Position numbers and translations under genes: made by a program
Origin: an uncultured Flavobacteriaceae bacterium
Lineage (GTDB): Bacteria; Bacteroidota; Bacteroidia; Flavobacteriales; Flavobacteriaceae
Reading direction: 5' to 3'
Length of the DNA stretch: 64,000 bases
NCBI GenBank assembly: GCA_947494695.1
Contig: CANLWB010000003.1
Location: 372,001 to 436,000, forward strand
The notes under the pieces: model-generated
The model's input: the letters and a program-made list of their open reading frames with translations, nothing else
The model's database searches: none
What the model was told of the DNA's origin: nothing
Part shown: one piece after another, positions 54,377 to 63,971 of the stretch
How the letters are laid out: each line of letters opens with the position of its first letter
Position numbering within the stretch: position 1 is the stretch's first letter

Positions 54377-54880
54377 TCATTCCCTTACATAAACCACCGT
54401 TAAATCTTTAGTGGCAACCACTTCGGTTAGGGCTTCATTATATATCTTTAAACCGCCCTGTATTACTCTCGACAATTGATTATCTGTTAACATAAACTGC
54501 ATATTATTAAACGTCACTTTATTTGCTTCGTGTTCATATGTAGTGGCCAGTCCAATAACTCCCTGGCTGTCACAGGATACGGTACATTCATATGTATCTG
54601 TGGTTCCGTCTAATAAAGCAATTTGAAGGTCGGGATTATAAGTCATGGTTGCAGCTATCACACCACTCGCTTCAAAAGCTAAGATTTCGTTATTAGAACA
54701 ATCGATTTCATTCAAAATATTGATACTTGCTGTTCCATCTTTGTCGATGTCGAATCCACCTTCTACTTCCCAGGCCGTTAATTCCCATTTACCAACAACA
54801 GATACGTCAAAACGATCTTCACTTGAACAACCAATACATGCGAACGCTATTAAACTAAATACGGTGAGTAACTTATTCAT
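54377..54880 (-). CDS. Lipocalin-like lipoprotein
   Basis: 167 residues with a lipobox (ACIGC, lipidated cysteine near residue 17). The body begins VVGKWELTAWEVEGG, the start of small lipocalin-like beta domains in Bacteroidota, and has DIDKDGTASINIL, a calcium-loop-like acidic segment. An in-frame ATG at 54898 would add six residues. Function unknown; probably outer membrane, facing the periplasm or the surface. Confidence 0.8.
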   Translation of the reverse strand: MNKLLTVFSLIAFACIGCSSEDRFDVSVVGKWELTAWEVEGGFDIDKDGTASINILNEIDCSNNEILAFEASGVIAATMTYNPDLQIALLDGTTDTYECTVSCDSQGVIGLATTYEHEANKVTFNNMQFMLTDNQLSRVIQGGLKIYNEALTEVVATKDLTVVYVRE

Positions 54881-54993
54881 CTTTAGGGCAAAATTCATAC
54901 TTAATCCCTAAAAATATACTGGCGTGTTTTATTTACATAATAAATGGGGTGAAGTGAACAAAACTTAGTTAATATGTAAATTACCTTCTTTTT

Positions 54994-56319
54994 TTAATTA
55001 AATAAAGTATCACTAAATTTAAACCTAACTATCCCATCGTCATCTATTTCGGTAAGATTTACATGATGCAATGTATTAACTAATTCAGGATTCCACGGGG
55101 TTTTTACTTTTACATAATTTTCTGTAAACCCATGGATATAACCTTCTTTATTTTCACTCTCAAACAGCACCGTTCTGTCACTTCCTAATTGCTCTTCATA
55201 AAAAGCACGACGTTTTTTAACAGACAACCCTCGCAACATCTTACTACGTTTACTTCTTATATTACCAGGTACAACACCATTCATCTCTGCTGCCTCAGTA
55301 TTATCACGTTCGGAGTATGTAAACACATGCAAATACGAGATATCCAATTCGGCCAGGAAGTTATACGTTTCTAAGAAATGTGTCTCTGTTTCTCCCGGAA
55401 ATCCCACAATAACATCAACGCCAATGCATGCATGTGGCATGACTTCTCTTATTTTGGTGACACGGTCAATGTACAATTCACGCATGTAACGTCGCTTCAT
55501 TTTCTTCAGTATATCATTACTTCCAGATTGTAATGGTATATGAAAATGCGGAACAAAAGCTCTGGATTTAGACACCAAATCAATCGTTTCATTTTTTAAA
55601 AGATTAGGTTCAATGGATGAAATTCGAAGTCGTTCAATACCTTCAACCTTATCCAGTTCGGTTACCAAATCTAAAAAGGTATGTTGGTGTTTTTTATTGC
55701 CAAACTCCCCTTTTCCGTAGTCACCAATATTAACGCCGGTAAGTACAATCTCTTTTATATTTTGCTGAGAAATCTCCTTGGCATTCTTTAAAACGTTTTC
55801 CATAACATCACTCCTTGAAACACCGCGAGCCAAAGGAATAGTACAGTAAGTACATTTATAGTCACATCCGTCCTGAACTTTTAAAAATGCCCGAGTCCTG
55901 TCCCCAATGGAATAGCTTCCAACATAAAAATCGGCATCTTCTATTTCGCAAGAATGCACCTCTCCGAAGTCATTTTTTGTGAGGTCATTCAAGTAGTCAG
56001 TAATTTTAAACTTTTCGGTAGCCCCTAACACCAAATCCACCCCATGAATATCTCCCAATTCTTGCGGTTTCAATTGAGCATAACACCCCACGGCTGCAAT
56101 AAAGGCATCGCCGTTTGCTTTTTGAGCTTGCTTCACAATGGTTTTAAATCGTTTATCTGCATTCTCAGTCACAGAACAGGTATTAATCACATATATATCT
56201 GCTTTTTCCGAAAAGTCCACACGATCAAAACCTTCATCTCTAAAATTTCGGGCGATCGTAGAGGTCTCCGAAAAATTCAGCTTACAACCTAAGGTATAAA
56301 ATGCGACTTTTTTTCTCAT
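54994..56319 (-). CDS. mtaB: tRNA t6A37 methylthiotransferase
   Basis: Radical SAM enzyme adding a methylthio group to t6A at position 37 of tRNAs reading ANN codons. 441 residues: N-terminal UPF0004 domain with three cluster cysteines (TLGCKLN, NTCSVTE, VGCYAQL), radical SAM motif CDYKCTYC near 148-155, and a C-terminal TRAM-like domain for RNA binding. The GCKLN form distinguishes MtaB from MiaB and RimO (GCQMN and related). The ATG at 56319 gives KKVAFYTLGC; another ATG lies two codons upstream. Confidence 0.95.
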   Translation of the reverse strand: MRKKVAFYTLGCKLNFSETSTIARNFRDEGFDRVDFSEKADIYVINTCSVTENADKRFKTIVKQAQKANGDAFIAAVGCYAQLKPQELGDIHGVDLVLGATEKFKITDYLNDLTKNDFGEVHSCEIEDADFYVGSYSIGDRTRAFLKVQDGCDYKCTYCTIPLARGVSRSDVMENVLKNAKEISQQNIKEIVLTGVNIGDYGKGEFGNKKHQHTFLDLVTELDKVEGIERLRISSIEPNLLKNETIDLVSKSRAFVPHFHIPLQSGSNDILKKMKRRYMRELYIDRVTKIREVMPHACIGVDVIVGFPGETETHFLETYNFLAELDISYLHVFTYSERDNTEAAEMNGVVPGNIRSKRSKMLRGLSVKKRRAFYEEQLGSDRTVLFESENKEGYIHGFTENYVKVKTPWNPELVNTLHHVNLTEIDDDGIVRFKFSDTLFN

Positions 56320-56389
56320 TACCATGTTTTAATTTCCTTGAAATCAGAAATGTATTTATCTTTACTTGTTTTCCCGACTTAAAAGCCTG

Positions 56390-56397
56390 CAAATTTA
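56390..56397 (-). promoter_or_regulatory. TAnnTTTG promoter element of mtaB
   Basis: TAAATTTG on the minus strand, 70 bases before the mtaB ATG, in the divergent gap shared with the ABC ATPase gene. Confidence 0.6.
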
Positions 56398-56425
56398 CAC
56401 AATTGCTCCAAGTAATACAATCTAA

Positions 56426-57625
56426 GTGGGAGACTTAAATAAAAATGCCAACAATTTACAAAATTACATGACCAGAACCGAAGCAAGAATTAAAGAAGTG
56501 GCCAGTTTTTTTAAAAACAAGGACACCTTTTTAGGATACCGAAAACTTATGGACTGTGCTATAGATACTCAAAACCTGGATATCTATAAAGACGTTATAG
56601 CACTTACCAACTGGAAAGAAAACCACCCAAAGGAGGAAAACGAATTCATTAAAAAAAGCCTTCAGGTTCTTGCTAAGGTTTCTCAAATTCCAATTAACGA
56701 ATACAATACCAGCACCCCGGTAGTTATAGGTTCAAACCTAGTAAAAAGCTATGGTGCTAACCGCTTCAAACTCGGTCCGATTTCAATGAATATCCATAAA
56801 GGTGAAGTCTATGGACTTGTAGGTGAAAATGGCAACGGAAAGACCACACTTTTAAGAGTTTTGGCCAACGAATTAAAACGCACCGAGGGATCTCTCGAGT
56901 TCAATTTTGATAAAGCATTTAATGATGAATACGACCTTCGTACTAACCTGGTATATATTCCCCAACGCACACAAAAATGGTATGGTAGTCTAAAAGATAA
57001 TCTAAAATTTGTTTTATCAAATTATGGAGTTAGTCCAGAAGAAAATGAAACCCGGGTTTTAATGATCATTGCGCGCTTAGGGTTATGGAATTACAAACAT
57101 TTAAAGTGGGATGAATTGTCTTCAGGGTATAAAATGCGTTTTGAATTAGCCAGAACACTACTTAGAAAACCAGAACTGCTTCTTTTAGATGAACCATTGG
57201 CTAATCTAGATGTACTGGCACAGCAGGTTATTTTAGAAGATTTAAAGTCAATTTGTAACTCCATAAATAATCCCATTGCTTTAATTCTAAGTTCACAACA
57301 ATTGTATGAAGTAGAAAAAGTATCAGACAAGGTTATTTATCTTAAACATGGTGTATACAGGGAAAATGAAGACAAAAACAATGAAACGCATACAGAAAAG
57401 CATTTAATTATAGAGATTGAATGCCATTGCGAAAGAGACATTCTCAAACAAATTTTTTCGGATTTAAAACTTGAAAGGTTAATTTTTAATGGTGGTATTT
57501 TTGTTGCCTATTTTCCAATTGATGTACCTTTCCCTTCTGTTCTTGAAACATTGGGTAAGCACAATATAGAAGTCACTTACATTCGCAATATTACGAAATC
57601 TACCAGACGTTTCTTCGTTTCTTAA
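56426..57625 (+). CDS. ABC transporter ATP-binding protein with extra N- and C-terminal domains
   Basis: 399 residues, larger than a usual importer ATPase. Residues 1-100 form a helical domain (TRTEARIKEVASFFKNKD, LDIYKDVIALTNWKEN) I do not recognise. The ATPase core follows: Walker A GENGNGKTT near 132, signature LSSGYKMRF near 230, Walker B LLLLDEPLANLDV. The last ~75 residues (LIIEIECHCERDILKQIF) resemble a small regulatory domain. The start is GTG. It is followed after 10 bases by a polytopic membrane protein, its probable partner. Confidence 0.85.
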   Translation: MGDLNKNANNLQNYMTRTEARIKEVASFFKNKDTFLGYRKLMDCAIDTQNLDIYKDVIALTNWKENHPKEENEFIKKSLQVLAKVSQIPINEYNTSTPVVIGSNLVKSYGANRFKLGPISMNIHKGEVYGLVGENGNGKTTLLRVLANELKRTEGSLEFNFDKAFNDEYDLRTNLVYIPQRTQKWYGSLKDNLKFVLSNYGVSPEENETRVLMIIARLGLWNYKHLKWDELSSGYKMRFELARTLLRKPELLLLDEPLANLDVLAQQVILEDLKSICNSINNPIALILSSQQLYEVEKVSDKVIYLKHGVYRENEDKNNETHTEKHLIIEIECHCERDILKQIFSDLKLERLIFNGGIFVAYFPIDVPFPSVLETLGKHNIEVTYIRNITKSTRRFFVS

Positions 57626-57635
57626 CACAGCTCCC

Positions 57636-59408
57636 ATGAAAAAGTTTATTCATAAAACTAATACGTACTTCATTGAAAATCACCCAACAATTTGGAACAC
57701 CAAATTATTATGGGTGGCATCAATCACAGTTGTTTTACATATTTTATTCTTTGTTTTCGGATTCTTCGCAATTTCAAATCCAGAAACCTTACATGACTAT
57801 GGTGCCAAGGATATTTTCTTTAAAAATGGAACCGTTTTTATAAGTATTATTTTGTCCATTTTAATTTTGGTTACCTGGCTTATTTATTTGCTAAAGAACA
57901 ACGCTTTTAAAAGTTTTTATCCAACTACAAGGTTTACATTATTCAAGCAGTTTATTATCTACTTGATAATAATCTTCTTATCAACTACCTTTTGTATTTC
58001 TTATAATATGGGCGTTAAGTCTTCTATATCGGGGGCTAATGATGATGAAAGCTTAATACAAGACATTACAACGTCAAACGCAGCAGCTCTGTTTTTTTCT
58101 CAAAATGCACTTCTGTACACACTTAATCAACGCAATTACCCGCCCCCTTTTAACACATTGTATTGCGAAACCTACAATGGAACGAAACGCCATGAAGCAC
58201 GTTCATCTTTACAATTCCTGGATTTTCATTATACATTTTATTCGATTTATGAAAGAGAAGGTAAGGCAAGCTCAGAATATTCAGACTCGACCTATAAAGG
58301 ATACATCTACCGCAAAACAAAAGACACCATTACAACGTACTTCTTTAAAGACTCCGTTTATGATGTCTCCAGTTTAGTTAAAAGCCCTAAACCAAGTTAT
58401 TTTAACTATTCGAGTACTTTTTATAGATCTATAACGGACAATTCGACCGACACCGATATAGAATATAACTATGCGAATTACGAAAACAATAATGGTTTCG
58501 ATTACGGCAATTTGAATTATCAGGTAAATGCTATGAAAGCCAATGAATCATCAACTAAATCTGCATATGAGCTTTTAAAACGTAATAACCCAAATGAAAT
58601 AAAACAACTATTAACAGCGTTTTTATCGATTTGTGACCGACACAAGATCCGCCATAACCTGACTTCAGACATATGGTTTGAATTGGTATATCATCCGGAA
58701 GATCACTTCGAATTAAAACATGTAATTAGGAAAACCCCTAAAGAAACTTTAGAATATGGTCTTACAGAATCGCAAAGTGCCATAGAGGTGTTTTACGACG
58801 ACCGTATTACAGACTATCATCTGGATATTGATTCGCTGCATAATGTTTTTGAAAACATTGAAGACATTAAAAACAGCAGCTTCTTTTTGGAAAGTATACA
58901 TGTTTTTATGTGGTTTGCATTCTTTGTTTCCGCTTTCCTTTTTGCTTTTAGAATTACGGATTTAAAAACACTTATTTTTACTGTGATAACCATAGGTGTC
59001 TTAATAGTCTTTGTATCGTTAGTAGCCGTTCTATATGCTTATATTAGTAAATTTAATGATCAAAGTACGGGGTATTTTATTTCATATGTCCTCCTCGCTT
59101 TAGGTGCTGTTATTTTATCTGTTCCTATAATGTATTCAAAAAAAATAAAAAAGATAATAGTGGGTATTTGTTTAAATATGTCTATTATAGGATTTATTCT
59201 TTATATTTTGCTTATTCTTTTTGTTATATCCATGCATCAAACGGATGCCTGCAGAGGTGTTTTTTCTCATCTAAACCAGGAAGATTGTTTTAATATATTG
59301 GACAGTTTAGGCATAACGTGGAGTTACATATTATTTATAGTTAACCTTTTCTTTATGTATTTTTATGCCCGTGTTATAAAAAATTGGAAGGCTTTACCAG
59401 AAGGTTAA
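57636..59408 (+). CDS. Polytopic membrane protein, probable ABC partner
   Basis: 590 residues. Three membrane segments near 24-45, 68-88 and 104-123, then a large ~280-residue hydrophilic loop (about 125-405, rich in Y, S, N and D), then five more segments (about 410-585). This split, with a large outer loop between N-terminal and C-terminal membrane blocks, resembles ABC-2/MacB-like export permeases, but no family motif is clear. It lies 10 bases after the ATPase gene and 26 before a solute-binding protein. Confidence 0.75.
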   Translation: MKKFIHKTNTYFIENHPTIWNTKLLWVASITVVLHILFFVFGFFAISNPETLHDYGAKDIFFKNGTVFISIILSILILVTWLIYLLKNNAFKSFYPTTRFTLFKQFIIYLIIIFLSTTFCISYNMGVKSSISGANDDESLIQDITTSNAAALFFSQNALLYTLNQRNYPPPFNTLYCETYNGTKRHEARSSLQFLDFHYTFYSIYEREGKASSEYSDSTYKGYIYRKTKDTITTYFFKDSVYDVSSLVKSPKPSYFNYSSTFYRSITDNSTDTDIEYNYANYENNNGFDYGNLNYQVNAMKANESSTKSAYELLKRNNPNEIKQLLTAFLSICDRHKIRHNLTSDIWFELVYHPEDHFELKHVIRKTPKETLEYGLTESQSAIEVFYDDRITDYHLDIDSLHNVFENIEDIKNSSFFLESIHVFMWFAFFVSAFLFAFRITDLKTLIFTVITIGVLIVFVSLVAVLYAYISKFNDQSTGYFISYVLLALGAVILSVPIMYSKKIKKIIVGICLNMSIIGFILYILLILFVISMHQTDACRGVFSHLNQEDCFNILDSLGITWSYILFIVNLFFMYFYARVIKNWKALPEG

Positions 59409-59434
59409 ATCCTCCAAAAATCATCATATCTTAA

Positions 59435-61060
59435 ATGAAACCAACTAAAATAAACCTTAATAACTCCGTGGCATATCTGCTTTTAACTTACCTGTCTTTA
59501 ATGTTTTTCTCATGTACAGGTGGTAAACAAGCAAACAAGGACCATTTGGTTTTTAGGTATAATGAACATGCTAATATTAACACCTTAGATCCTGCGTTTT
59601 CCAGAACATTACAGGATACCTGGGTTTGTAATCAATTGTTTAACGGTTTGGTTCAATTAGATAATAATCTTAATATTTTACCGAGTATTGCGAAAAACTG
59701 GACCATTTCTGAAGATGGATTGACTTACATGTTTTCATTGCGAAACGATGTCTATTTTCATAAGCATGAGTTATTAGGAAAGGATTCTACCAGAACCGTG
59801 GTTGCCCAAGATTTTGAATATAGTTTTAACCGATTAAAGGATGAAAAACTAGCGGCTCCGGGTAAATGGGTTCTCAAAAAGGTTGATGGTTTTAGTGCAG
59901 TAAATGACACCCTCTTTCAAATCAAACTAAAGCAACCTTTTCCGGCTTTTATCGGGTTACTATCCATGAAATACTGCTCGGTTATTCCCAAAGAAGTTGC
60001 CGAACACTACGGCAGTGAATTTAGAGCTCACCCTATTGGTACCGGTCCGTTTCAGTTTAAACGTTGGGAAGAAAATATTAAATTGGTTTTTAGAAAAAAT
60101 CACCGCTATTTTGAAAAAGACAGTACAGGTGCTACACTCCCCTATTTGGAAGCCGTATCCATCACATTCTTGCCCGATAAACAAAGTGAGTTTCTACAGT
60201 TCGCCCAAGGGAATATTGATTTCTTAAATAGTTTGGATGCATCTTATAAAGACGAATTGTTAACGGCAGACGGCCAACTTCGTGAAACTTATAAAGAAAC
60301 CGTAGATATGATACAAGGGCCCTATCTTAACTCTGAGTATTTGGGCTTTTATCTGGATTCTAAAACCCCCGAAATACAATCTAAACTCATACGAAAAGCT
60401 ATCAATTATGGCTTTGACAGAAAAAAAATGATGGTCTATTTACGTAACGATATTGGTAATCCCGCAAATGGCGGTTTTATCCCTATCGGACTTGCCGGAC
60501 ACGATACATCTATTGGCTTTACATACCAGCCCCAAAAAGCAAAACAGCTCGTAGAGCAGTTCAAAAAAGAAAGTGGTATCCATAAGCCAGAAATCACTTT
60601 AACCACCACAAGTAATTACTTGAGCTTTTGTGAATTCATTCAACGAGAACTTGAAAAAACAGGGTTAACTATAAATATTGATGTTATGCCTGAAGCCAGT
60701 CTTAGAGCTGCTAGATCCAATGGCAAAGTTGATATGTTTAGAAGTTCCTGGATAGCCGATTATCTCGATGCTGAAAACTACTTATCTATCTTTTACAGTA
60801 AGAATTTTGCCCCTGGTGGTTCCAATTATTTTCATTTTAAGGATTCTTTGTTTGATCACCTTTATAACAAAGCCTTTACAGTTACAAATATTGAGGAAAG
60901 AAAACACCTTTACACAGCAATGGATTCCATAGCCATGGAACAAGCCATTATGGTTCCATTGTACTACGATGAAGTGGTACGTTTTACTAGAAAAAATGTA
61001 TCTGGTCTTGGTATTAACCCTATAAACCTATTGGACCTAAGATGGGTTAAGAAAGACTAA
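59435..61060 (+). CDS. ABC substrate-binding lipoprotein, family 5 (peptide type)
   Basis: 541 residues, lipoprotein (FFSC, cysteine near 27). Family 5 features are INTLDPAFSRTLQD, LVQLDNNLNILPSIAKNWTISEDGLTYMFSLRNDVYFH near 65-110, HPIGTGPFQFKRWEEN near 195, and a C-terminal PLYYDEVVRF. These proteins bind oligopeptides or similar ligands. No DppB/DppC-type permease is next to it; the only candidate partners are the two genes upstream. Its end overlaps the convergent YhhN gene by 14 bases. Confidence 0.9.
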   Translation: MKPTKINLNNSVAYLLLTYLSLMFFSCTGGKQANKDHLVFRYNEHANINTLDPAFSRTLQDTWVCNQLFNGLVQLDNNLNILPSIAKNWTISEDGLTYMFSLRNDVYFHKHELLGKDSTRTVVAQDFEYSFNRLKDEKLAAPGKWVLKKVDGFSAVNDTLFQIKLKQPFPAFIGLLSMKYCSVIPKEVAEHYGSEFRAHPIGTGPFQFKRWEENIKLVFRKNHRYFEKDSTGATLPYLEAVSITFLPDKQSEFLQFAQGNIDFLNSLDASYKDELLTADGQLRETYKETVDMIQGPYLNSEYLGFYLDSKTPEIQSKLIRKAINYGFDRKKMMVYLRNDIGNPANGGFIPIGLAGHDTSIGFTYQPQKAKQLVEQFKKESGIHKPEITLTTTSNYLSFCEFIQRELEKTGLTINIDVMPEASLRAARSNGKVDMFRSSWIADYLDAENYLSIFYSKNFAPGGSNYFHFKDSLFDHLYNKAFTVTNIEERKHLYTAMDSIAMEQAIMVPLYYDEVVRFTRKNVSGLGINPINLLDLRWVKKD

Positions 61061-61748
61061 CCGTACTATCCTTTTCGTGTTCCTTTACCATTCCTAAAGT
61101 AATAAGGTATACCGCTGTACCGTAAGTTAGCATAATTAAGACATCCTGCATAGGCAGATCTGTTTTAAACGTTTTTATGGCCATCATACTCTCGCAAATC
61201 ATATAGAACATGACACCAAAAAACACATACAAATAGCTAAATCGCCCCACAACACCTCTTCGCAAAAAGGCAAATTGAATGAGTAGTAGGGAGATAAAAA
61301 AGCTAATTAAAGCTGGTGCAAAAAAGTTCCCTAGATTATTAAATAACAAACTCATTATAAAAACCGTGTAGGCAAATAGTATTATGGAGAACGGGATTAA
61401 TCTAACGACTTTAAAATCCGATTTATGTGAAAGTCTCATACTCAAAAAGACCTTTGCTAAGGCGAAAAAAAGCAGACTCAAGCTAAAAAGAATCATATTG
61501 TTATGATTTATAATCAATAAATCGGCCAATAAAAAACATGATAAAGCAAGGATTGCCCATTGTTTTTTCCGTTTTCTTTTCTCAAAATTATTATGGTAAT
61601 AATATAAAAACAAAAGTAGGATCACCACCGGCTTGGAAACATACCTGAACGGAAAAGGTGGCATATTTAGCTTAACTACAATGTCTATAATTAGAACAAC
61701 AAAGTAAAGAATACTGAATTTTTTTTCATTTCTTAAAATATGCAACAC
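61047..61748 (-). CDS. YhhN-family membrane protein (lysoplasmalogenase-like)
   Basis: 233 residues with about eight membrane segments. RYVSKPVVILLLFLYY near 37-52 and LALSCFLLADLLII are the YhhN/TMEM86 hallmarks; human TMEM86B hydrolyses lysoplasmalogens, and the bacterial role is unclear. It is a paralogue of the protein at 62310, separated by a small membrane protein. It ends inside the last codons of the convergent binding-protein gene. Confidence 0.85.
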   Translation of the reverse strand: MLHILRNEKKFSILYFVVLIIDIVVKLNMPPFPFRYVSKPVVILLLFLYYYHNNFEKRKRKKQWAILALSCFLLADLLIINHNNMILFSLSLLFFALAKVFLSMRLSHKSDFKVVRLIPFSIILFAYTVFIMSLLFNNLGNFFAPALISFFISLLLIQFAFLRRGVVGRFSYLYVFFGVMFYMICESMMAIKTFKTDLPMQDVLIMLTYGTAVYLITLGMVKEHEKDSTVSLS

Positions 61749-61964
61749 AATTTATCATTTATAGGGACATTGGATAAAAATCTACATACTTTAAAAGCAG
61801 TAAACTTTTCACAAAATAAGAAAAAATTTACATTTTTATCCAATTAGATCAAAATTAAACTTTCAGTTATCATTATTAAGTTATTAAAAAAAGTGCGTTT
61901 TTCCACTGATTTTTTAATGATTATAAACTTAATAACCAATTAGACAAACAATTACACAAAAAAA

Positions 61965-62294
61965 CTACTCATCCATTTGTCTGCCAATATCATGAATCTC
62001 ATCTTTCATTAGAGCACCAGCTTTTTTCCACTTTTTTTCTAATAACGTATATAATAGATAAACAGCTCCAAGTCCAAAAGGTAAAGCGATAAGGGTTACA
62101 ATAAATGTATTTTCCAAATCAAAATCTACTATTCCAGATTCAATCAAAACCGCTAAAACGATCCCAACAACAAACGTTGCTGCATAATAAACGACAATAC
62201 TTAACACAGCATATAGCCATTTGTTTTGATTATATTCTTCAGATAAATCATAAAATCGTTTTCCAATAAAATAAATAAGTAAAAGTCCTAACAT
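61965..62294 (-). CDS. Small membrane protein, unknown function
   Basis: 109 residues with three membrane segments (about 2-12, 27-50, 60-85) and a charged C-terminal tail (KKWKKAGALMKDEIHDIGRQMDE). I do not recognise a specific family. It lies 15 bases after the YhhN-family gene at 62310 and probably shares its transcript. Confidence 0.7.
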   Translation of the reverse strand: MLGLLLIYFIGKRFYDLSEEYNQNKWLYAVLSIVVYYAATFVVGIVLAVLIESGIVDFDLENTFIVTLIALPFGLGAVYLLYTLLEKKWKKAGALMKDEIHDIGRQMDE

Positions 62295-62309
62295 ATCTAG
62301 TTGTTTAAA

Positions 62310-63035
62310 TTAAGGCGTTCCTTTAATGGTAATCAAATTCGTTTCTTTAACAATACCGAGTACTATAAAATATTGTGAGAGTCCATAAAACAGCATGATT
62401 GTAATTAAATGATACGCTATATTTTTATCATAAAAAGTTTTAAGAGCAGTAATACTATCAGATAATACTGAAAACATCACTCCTATTAAAACCCAGTAAT
62501 AGCTTAATGTATTAACTTCTCCCTTCCTTAAATAAGCAAAAATAATAGTGGTTAGTGCAATAAAGAAATATAATAAGGCCAGGTAAAACGTGTTTTCTAA
62601 ATTTTTATAAATTAAAGCTAAAATACCAACCATATAGAAAAAGAATACGATTAAAAAAGGTAATATTTTCAATAAACTGAAGTCCTTTTTATTTGAAAAC
62701 CGAAACACATAAAACATTTTCCCTAATATGAAGCAAAAACCACCTATAGAAAAGCAGAATGGATATTTATCTAAAAGCAAGAAGATATCTCCCACCCAAA
62801 AGCACAGTAAAGCACCAATTACAAACGTTCTTTTCAATGCTACTCTTTCCTTATTATTTATTAAATAATACGCCAATAGTAACATGATAATGCCCCCTTT
62901 TGTAATGAATCGATAAACCGACACTTCGGAGTATAACTTGATCCAAATATCTGTAAATAATATAGAAAAAAATAGAACTGAAAACAAAGAGGTGTTCCTA
63001 AAAAAATCCCGCATTTTTGTTAGAGTTGAGAGCAA
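62310..63035 (-). CDS. YhhN-family membrane protein (lysoplasmalogenase-like)
   Basis: 241 residues, about eight membrane segments. RFITKGGIIMLLLAYYL and GALLCFWVGDIFLLLDKYPFCFSIGGFCFILGKMFY carry the conserved lysine, aspartate and glycine positions of the family. It resembles its paralogue at 61047 along the whole length. An inner ATG at 63014 is a possible start. Gene order (YhhN, small membrane protein, then YhhN) suggests duplication. Confidence 0.85.
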   Translation of the reverse strand: MLSTLTKMRDFFRNTSLFSVLFFSILFTDIWIKLYSEVSVYRFITKGGIIMLLLAYYLINNKERVALKRTFVIGALLCFWVGDIFLLLDKYPFCFSIGGFCFILGKMFYVFRFSNKKDFSLLKILPFLIVFFFYMVGILALIYKNLENTFYLALLYFFIALTTIIFAYLRKGEVNTLSYYWVLIGVMFSVLSDSITALKTFYDKNIAYHLITIMLFYGLSQYFIVLGIVKETNLITIKGTP

Positions 63036-63056
63036 CGATGCACCTAATATAAGATT

Positions 63057-63971
63057 TTAATCCATAGAAAAAAAATAGATATCGTCATCACCCTTTCCTC
63101 CCAAGCGTTTGGACGAAAAATAGCCTGTATTGGTATTGATATCAAATATAAAGCAGAAGTCGTCCTGTTTACTATTTATAGGTTTTGGGAGTTTTTCAGC
63201 TTTTCCAAAAGAGCCATCGGTATTCAAAACACTTTTATAAATATCGAACCCACCAACGCCGTTGGGTCTGTTTGAAGCAAAATACAAGCCATTATTAGCA
63301 CTCATAAAAGGAAACATTTCTCTGCTATAAGAATTAACCTTATTTCCCAGGTTTTTAGGCGCACTATATGAGCCATCATTTAATACATCTACTTTAAAAA
63401 TATCCGACCCGCCTCTTGTTGTTTCTTTTCCGCCTCTAATGTTTGCAATAAAATACAATGTTTTCCCATCCTCGCTTAAGGCAGGGTGCGCATAGGAATA
63501 TTTGGGTTTACAAAATGGTAATACTTTAAAATTGGTCCACCCCAAATCGTCCTTATACTCCCCTACTTTAATATGAAAATTGGATGCTTTAAAATTACCT
63601 TTTGGCATATTCTTCCGGGTATAATTAGTCGTCACAAAGAGCCGTTTTCCATCTACTGACATGGTTGCACTGGTTATGTGCTTAACCTCCTGTTTTTTAT
63701 CTATTTTTAAAGCGGTAGCATTAATTATATTTCCATTCTCAGATAATTCAGCTTCATATATTGTTAATATTGGGTTACCCTCATACCGTTTTACCCTGCC
63801 TTTTTTATCTAGCAAATAGGACGTGAAAAGAATTTTGGAGTGATTAACCGGCATGAGTCCAAAATGCGGATACGCTGTATTGATGTCCAGGTTGGATATA
63901 CGGTAGTCTTTAGTTTGTGCAAAACCTGAAAGTCCGATTAAAAAAAGCGTATAACAAAACAATCTAAGCAT
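63057..63971 (-). CDS. Secreted PD40 beta-propeller protein
   Basis: 304 residues with a signal peptide (ends LSGFAQ). The mature part is built of WD40-like PD40 repeats, each with a strand pattern such as HPALSEDGKTLYFIAN, FPFMSANNGLYFASN, and DFCFIFDINTNTGYFSS. In Bacteroidota this propeller often forms the middle of longer OmpA-like proteins; here the OmpA domain is absent and the protein stops after the repeats. It probably binds proteins or glycans at the cell surface. Start ATG is the only good one. Confidence 0.85.
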   Translation of the reverse strand: MLRLFCYTLFLIGLSGFAQTKDYRISNLDINTAYPHFGLMPVNHSKILFTSYLLDKKGRVKRYEGNPILTIYEAELSENGNIINATALKIDKKQEVKHITSATMSVDGKRLFVTTNYTRKNMPKGNFKASNFHIKVGEYKDDLGWTNFKVLPFCKPKYSYAHPALSEDGKTLYFIANIRGGKETTRGGSDIFKVDVLNDGSYSAPKNLGNKVNSYSREMFPFMSANNGLYFASNRPNGVGGFDIYKSVLNTDGSFGKAEKLPKPINSKQDDFCFIFDINTNTGYFSSKRLGGKGDDDIYFFSMD

